From an uncultured Bacteroidales bacterium (GTDB lineage Bacteria > Bacteroidota > Bacteroidia > Bacteroidales > F082), in assembly GCA_937877465.1 (NCBI GenBank), contig CALFIT010000106.1:1-8750 (forward strand): 8,750 nt of DNA, given 5' to 3'. The translations under genes and the position numbers were made by a program. The notes beneath the pieces are model-generated. The model did no database searches, was not told the origin of the DNA, and saw only the letters and a program-made list of their open reading frames with translations. Positions 5,723 to 8,750 of the stretch are shown one piece after another. Position 1 is the stretch's first letter, and each line of letters opens with the position of its first letter.

Positions 5723-5945
5723 TAGAATTTTTGGATTACTCTGTATGGGTTTTCTATAATTCATTTGTTTTCTGATATTTATGATTTTATGATAATGAAT
5801 GGAAACATTATTTTTAGCATTGAATTAGTATTTTGAAACACTAAACAATTAGAATATTTAATGTTTTTAGACATTGAAATTCCATATAAATAATGATTTG
5901 AAACATTTTTTTTGATGGAAGTGAAGTGATTTCAGACATTATTTG
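5723..5945. other. Gene-free AT-rich spacer
   Basis: With the repeat before it and the promoter after it, this forms a gap of about 300 bases between dus and the ATPase gene. I find no ORF of protein-like composition, no RNA gene and no terminator. It does hold recurring words: GAAACA at 5802, 5835 and 5900; TTTTTAG.CATTGAA at 5811 and again, as TTTTTAGACATTGAAA, at 5864; and AGACATT at 5869 and 5934. Spacings are near 33 and 65 bases. Their meaning is unknown. Confidence 0.5.
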
Positions 5946-5953
5946 TACCTTTG
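5946..5953 (+). promoter_or_regulatory. -7 box of the ATPase gene
   Basis: TACCTTTG matches the TAnnTTTG consensus and ends 19 bases before the ATG at 5973. A TTTG lies at 5911-5914, but the 31-base gap is too long for a standard -33 box. Confidence 0.5.
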
Positions 5954-5972
5954 CGGCAAAATTGGAAAAGCC

Positions 5973-7181
5973 ATGAAAGAATTGGAAGACTTGGACGAAA
6001 TCATGAGAAGCCATCGCAACAAGTTGGCCGCCGTGGGGACGAATTTCCACAGGAACCTCTATCACCAAATCGATTGGGACGACCGGTTGATTGGCATCAA
6101 GGGGCCACGCGGCTGCGGCAAGACCACACTGCTGCTGCAACGCATCAAGGAGAATTTTGGCAACGATGGGCAAGCCCTTTACATCTCGTTGGACAATCTC
6201 TGGTTTGCCTCGCACAACTTGATGGACCTCGTGGACTACCACTACACGCACGGCGGCACGCACCTTTTCATCGACGAGGTGCATCATCTCCCCTATTGGC
6301 AGACGCTGCTGAAGAACATCTACGACGACTATCCGCAGCTGAACGTGGTCTATACCGGCTCGTCGATGCTCAGGATCGACCACTCGCAAGGCGACCTTTC
6401 GAGGCGACAGTTGGTGTATCATCTGCCTGGGCTGTCGTTTCGCGAATACCTTGAGTTTGAAGGGCTTTACCGATGCGAGCCGATGGAATTGGAAGACATT
6501 CTGACGAACCACGTCCGCATTGCCGACGACATTTGCGCCAAAATCAAGGTGGTGCCCGCCTTCGAGAAGTATCTGAAGCAAGGCTACTATCCTTTCTACA
6601 AGGAAGTGAAGAAAGGCTACGCGATGCGACTGCAACAGGTGGTCAACCAAGTGATCGAGAACGACTATCCCGCCATCGACGAGGTGTCGATGTCGACCAT
6701 CCGAAAGACCAAGAAGATGCTGATGCTTTTGGCGGAGAAGGTGCCGCAAACGCCCGTGATGACCGAGCTTTACGCGCAATTGGACACCGACCGCAACCAA
6801 GGGCTGAAGATGATGCACGCCTTGGAGCGCGGCGGCCTATTGGGGCTGCTTTCGAGCGAAGCCAAGAGCTTCAAAGGGCTGGCGCGTCCCGACAAGATTT
6901 TCCTGAACAACCCCAACCTGATGTACGCCCTGACTTCAAGACCTGAAAACGGGACGGTGCGCGAGACCTTCTTCTTCAACCAACTGAGCCAGACGCAAAC
7001 CGTGACCTTCCCGAAGAAAGGTGACTTTCTCGTCAACAAGACCTACCTTTTTGAAGTGGGCGGCAAAAACAAGACCTTCGAGCAGATCAAGGACATCGAA
7101 AACAGCTTCTTGGCCTTGGACGGCATTGAGGTCGGGTATCACAACAGGATACCGCTTTGGGTGTTCGGGTTGATGTATTGA
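5973..7181 (+). CDS. AAA_14-type ATPase with C-terminal PD-(D/E)XK-like region
   Basis: This 402-residue protein begins with a P-loop ATPase domain: Walker A GPRGCGKTT (44-52), Walker B HLFIDEVHH (97-105), a sensor-like YTGSSML (127-133) and basic RR (144-145). It then has LSFREYL (154-160), characteristic of the AAA_14/DUF4143 group. A helical, winged-helix-like stretch lies around 240-295. The C-terminus has GDFLV (D351) followed by LFEVGGKNK (E361, K365), which resembles the D...ExK pattern of the PD-(D/E)XK nuclease fold. These ATPases are abundant in Bacteroidales and usually have unknown function; a role in DNA or defence biology is possible but unproven. The frame is open upstream to a TTG at 5943, but that would place the start before the -7 box, so the ATG at 5973 is preferred. 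The gene stands alone, with a promoter and a strong terminator that overlaps its stop codon. Confidence 0.85.
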   Translation: MKELEDLDEIMRSHRNKLAAVGTNFHRNLYHQIDWDDRLIGIKGPRGCGKTTLLLQRIKENFGNDGQALYISLDNLWFASHNLMDLVDYHYTHGGTHLFIDEVHHLPYWQTLLKNIYDDYPQLNVVYTGSSMLRIDHSQGDLSRRQLVYHLPGLSFREYLEFEGLYRCEPMELEDILTNHVRIADDICAKIKVVPAFEKYLKQGYYPFYKEVKKGYAMRLQQVVNQVIENDYPAIDEVSMSTIRKTKKMLMLLAEKVPQTPVMTELYAQLDTDRNQGLKMMHALERGGLLGLLSSEAKSFKGLARPDKIFLNNPNLMYALTSRPENGTVRETFFFNQLSQTQTVTFPKKGDFLVNKTYLFEVGGKNKTFEQIKDIENSFLALDGIEVGYHNRIPLWVFGLMY

Positions 7182-7220
7182 AATGAAAAAGCCACCTTGC
7201 GGTGGCTTTTTCATTTCAAT
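7177..7220. terminator. Bidirectional intrinsic terminator between the ATPase gene and rocD
   Basis: A perfect 20-bp inverted repeat (7177-7196 with 7201-7220) surrounds a 4-base loop TTGC. Its core is AAAAAGCCACC/GGTGGCTTTTT, which gives an A-tract and T-tract in both directions. It includes the ATPase stop codon (7179-7181) and ends two bases before the rocD stop codon (7223-7225), so it can end both convergent transcripts. Confidence 0.92.
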
Positions 7221-7222
7221 CA

Positions 7223-8455
7223 TCATTCAAACGAGGCGATGGCCTTCTTGATGATCTCGATGGCTTCGCGGAGCTCGGCCTCGGTGATGACCAAAGGCGG
7301 TGCGAAGCGGATGATGTGCTGGTGGGTTGGCTTGGCCAACAGGCCGAGGTCGCGCATCTTGAGGCACACGTCCCAAGCCTCCTTGCCGTCCTTGGGCTTG
7401 ATGATGACGGCGTTGAGCAAGCCTTTGCCGCGCACCTTCTCGATCATCGGACTCTTGATCTTGTTGATTTCGTCGCGGAAAATCTTACCCAGACGCTCGG
7501 CGTTCTCCATCAGGTGTTCTTCCTTGATGACCTCAAGGGCAGCGATGCTCACGCGGGCAGCAATCGGGTTGCCGCCGAAGGTGGAGCCGTGCTCGCCCGG
7601 CTTGATGTTGAGCATGATGTCGTCGTCGGCCAAGACGCACGAGACTGGCACCACGCCACCGCCGAGGGCCTTGCCGAGGATGAGGATGTCGGGGCGCACG
7701 CCTTCGTGGTCGCAGGCGAGCATCTTGCCCGTGCGGGCGATGCCGCACTGCACCTCATCGGCCATGAAGAGCACGTTGTGCTTCTTGCAGATGTCGTAGC
7801 ACTTCTTCAGGTAGCCGTCGTCAGGCACATACACGCCGGCCTCGCCTTGGATGGGTTCTAAGAGGAAACCGGCAATCTCGTCGCCTTCCTTCTCCAGCAC
7901 CTTTTCGAGGGCATCGGGGTCGTTGTAGGGGATGCGGATGAAGCCGGGGGTCATAGGGCCGTAGTTGGCATACGACTCGGGGTCGTTGCTCATGGTGATG
8001 ATGGTGATGGTGCGACCGTGGAAGTTGCCTTCGCAGCACACGATCTTCACCTTGTCGTTCGGGATGCCCTTCTTGACCACACCCCAGCGGCGGGCGAGCT
8101 TCAGGCCCGTCTCGTCGGCTTCGGCGCCCGAGTTCATGGGCAGCACCTTGTCGTAGCCAAAGTATTCGGTGACGTATTTCTCCCACACGCCGAGTGCGTC
8201 GTTATAGAAGGCGCGGCTGCTGAGGGTGAGGCGCTCGGCCTGGTCGGTCATGGCCTTGATGATTTTGGGGTGGCAATGGCCTTGGTTGACAGCGGAATAG
8301 GCCGAAAGGAAGTCGAAATACTCTTTTCCTTCGACGTCCCACACCTTGGCGCCCTTGCCCTTGGCGAGGACGACCGGCAGCGGGTGATAGTTATGGGCAC
8401 CGTACTTGGCTTCCAGGTCCATAGCTTGTTGCGATGATGTGATTTGCTCGATCAT
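7223..8455 (-). CDS. rocD: Ornithine--oxo-acid aminotransferase
   Basis: This 410-residue PLP enzyme transfers the delta-amino group of ornithine to 2-oxoglutarate, giving glutamate-5-semialdehyde for arginine/ornithine catabolism or proline synthesis. It shows the class III aminotransferase pattern: substrate-side YGAHNYHPLPVVL (18-30), FDFLSAYSAVNQGHCHP (47-63), PMNSGAEADETGLKLAR (106-122), the aromatic/His block CEGNFHGRT (141-149), LLEPIQGEAGV (198-208), the PLP-binding aspartate in MADEVQCGIARTG (D233), the Schiff-base lysine in LILGKALGGG (K262) and HGSTFGGNP (289-297). SAYSAVNQGH is typical of ornithine aminotransferases rather than acetylornithine enzymes. Length is normal for a cytosolic bacterial enzyme. 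The start is the ATG at 8455, giving a natural N-terminus. It is preceded by a repeat-containing leader of about 100 bases and faces the ATPase gene across a shared terminator. No other arginine or proline gene is in view. Confidence 0.93.
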   Translation of the reverse strand: MIEQITSSQQAMDLEAKYGAHNYHPLPVVLAKGKGAKVWDVEGKEYFDFLSAYSAVNQGHCHPKIIKAMTDQAERLTLSSRAFYNDALGVWEKYVTEYFGYDKVLPMNSGAEADETGLKLARRWGVVKKGIPNDKVKIVCCEGNFHGRTITIITMSNDPESYANYGPMTPGFIRIPYNDPDALEKVLEKEGDEIAGFLLEPIQGEAGVYVPDDGYLKKCYDICKKHNVLFMADEVQCGIARTGKMLACDHEGVRPDILILGKALGGGVVPVSCVLADDDIMLNIKPGEHGSTFGGNPIAARVSIAALEVIKEEHLMENAERLGKIFRDEINKIKSPMIEKVRGKGLLNAVIIKPKDGKEAWDVCLKMRDLGLLAKPTHQHIIRFAPPLVITEAELREAIEIIKKAIASFE

Positions 8456-8482
8456 AACGTGATGGTTATTTAAGATTTAAAG

Positions 8483-8502
8483 ATTTAAAATTCAAGATTT
8501 AA
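8483..8502. repeat. AT-rich repeat copy in the rocD leader
   Basis: The 20-base stretch ATTTAAAATTCAAGATTTAA joins the two 13-mers that also occur after dus at 5683-5709, where an extra ATTCAA-type unit separates them. Adjacent sequence (8470-8483) continues with more AAGATTT words. It would lie in the 5' untranslated region of rocD. Confidence 0.6.
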
Positions 8503-8510
8503 AGTATTTG

Positions 8511-8545
8511 ACGCGGGACTTCGAGACGCGGGACTTCGAGACGCG
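8511..8545. repeat. 15-bp GC-rich tandem repeat in the rocD leader
   Basis: Two perfect copies of ACGCGGGACTTCGAG (8511-8525 and 8526-8540) are followed by the first five bases of a third (ACGCG, 8541-8545). It sits directly beside the AT-rich repeat and between the predicted rocD -7 box and its start codon. Confidence 0.85.
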
Positions 8546-8568
8546 CAAAGCGACTTAAAACGCGGCTG

Positions 8569-8576
8569 CAAAGGTA
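8569..8576 (-). promoter_or_regulatory. -7 box upstream of rocD
   Basis: TACCTTTG on the minus strand matches the TAnnTTTG consensus. It begins only 6 bases after the stop codon of the upstream gene, which has no visible terminator, so read-through from that gene is also possible. Initiation here would give rocD a leader of roughly 105 bases containing both repeats. Confidence 0.5.
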
Positions 8577-8582
8577 AGGTTT

Positions 8583-8750
8583 TTATTCGATGTTTTCGCG
8601 TTTGGCCTTGTTTTTCCGCACAATTTTGTAGGCGGCGAGCAGAAACAGGATGAAAATGGCGATGGACAGCAGGCCGAAGAAGGCCATGCGGTAGTGGTTG
8701 CGTTGGGATTGGAGGGTCTCGATTTGGTCGTTTTGGGAGCGGTATTGTTC
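8583..8750 (-). CDS. C-terminal tail of a membrane-anchored coiled-coil protein (partial)
   Basis: The frame enters from the right window edge and runs 55 codons to a TAA at 8585-8583; the N-terminus is outside the window. The visible part starts with a polar, Gln-rich heptad-like stretch (EQYRSQNDQIETLQSQRNHY) that suggests the end of a coiled coil. A single transmembrane helix follows (about residues 22-44 of the fragment, from MAFFGLLSIAIF to AAYKIV), then a short basic end (RKNKAKRENIE). By the positive-inside rule the tail would be cytoplasmic and the coiled coil periplasmic. No enzymatic motif is visible and I do not recognise the family. It lies on the same strand as rocD and ends just before the rocD -7 box. 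Confidence 0.7.
   Translation of the reverse strand, partial: EQYRSQNDQIETLQSQRNHYRMAFFGLLSIAIFILFLLAAYKIVRKNKAKRENIE

Noticed and set aside
5723..5945. CRISPR-like array upstream of the ATPase gene
   Set aside because: The recurring words are only 6-16 bases, imperfect and irregularly spaced, and no cas gene is present.

Overview
The window looks like a chromosomal stretch from a member of the Bacteroidales (Prevotella/Bacteroides-like). Transcription units are preceded by the Bacteroidota -7 box TAnnTTTG (seen at 148-155, 2915-2922, 2993-3000, 5946-5953 and 8569-8576), genes lack clear Shine-Dalgarno sequences, and GC-rich coding regions are separated by very AT-rich spacers. The protein families also fit: a Bacteroidota-type Lnt, an AAA_14-type ATPase, and small proteins beginning like 'MKK..YEAPK'. 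The species cannot be fixed from the sequence alone.

Left part (1-2898, all minus strand): a compact four-gene unit reads right to left. It encodes an HPr-kinase/PEPCK-like P-loop kinase, a small S24/S26 (signal-peptidase-like) peptidase, a PqqD-family peptide-binding protein, and an NTP_transf_5 nucleotidyltransferase. The genes overlap or are separated by about a dozen bases. Just downstream, on the same strand and with its own good promoter, begins a very small Lys/Met-rich protein that runs off the left edge. A recognition element, a peptidase, a kinase, a nucleotidyltransferase and a short peptide together make a plausible uncharacterised RiPP-like peptide-modifying cassette. The kinase/NTase/PqqD set is known as tailoring and recognition functions in some lasso-peptide clusters, but no lasso cyclase or transglutaminase-like protease is present in the window. 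This is the most interesting content.

Middle (2899-5674): a divergent promoter region with a degenerate heptamer tandem repeat separates that cassette from a plus-strand housekeeping operon. The operon holds lnt (apolipoprotein N-acyltransferase) and, overlapping it by 4 bases, a tRNA-dihydrouridine synthase gene. The dihydrouridine synthase gene carries an exact 8-codon GC-rich palindrome-like insertion in a loop.

Right part (5675-8750): after about 300 bases of AT-rich, gene-free DNA comes a stand-alone AAA_14-type ATPase with a C-terminal PD-(D/E)XK-like motif. It converges on rocD (ornithine aminotransferase, minus strand) across a perfect 20-bp-stem bidirectional terminator. The rocD leader contains an AT-rich dispersed repeat and a 15-bp tandem repeat. 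The window ends in the C-terminal tail of a membrane-anchored coiled-coil protein on the minus strand.
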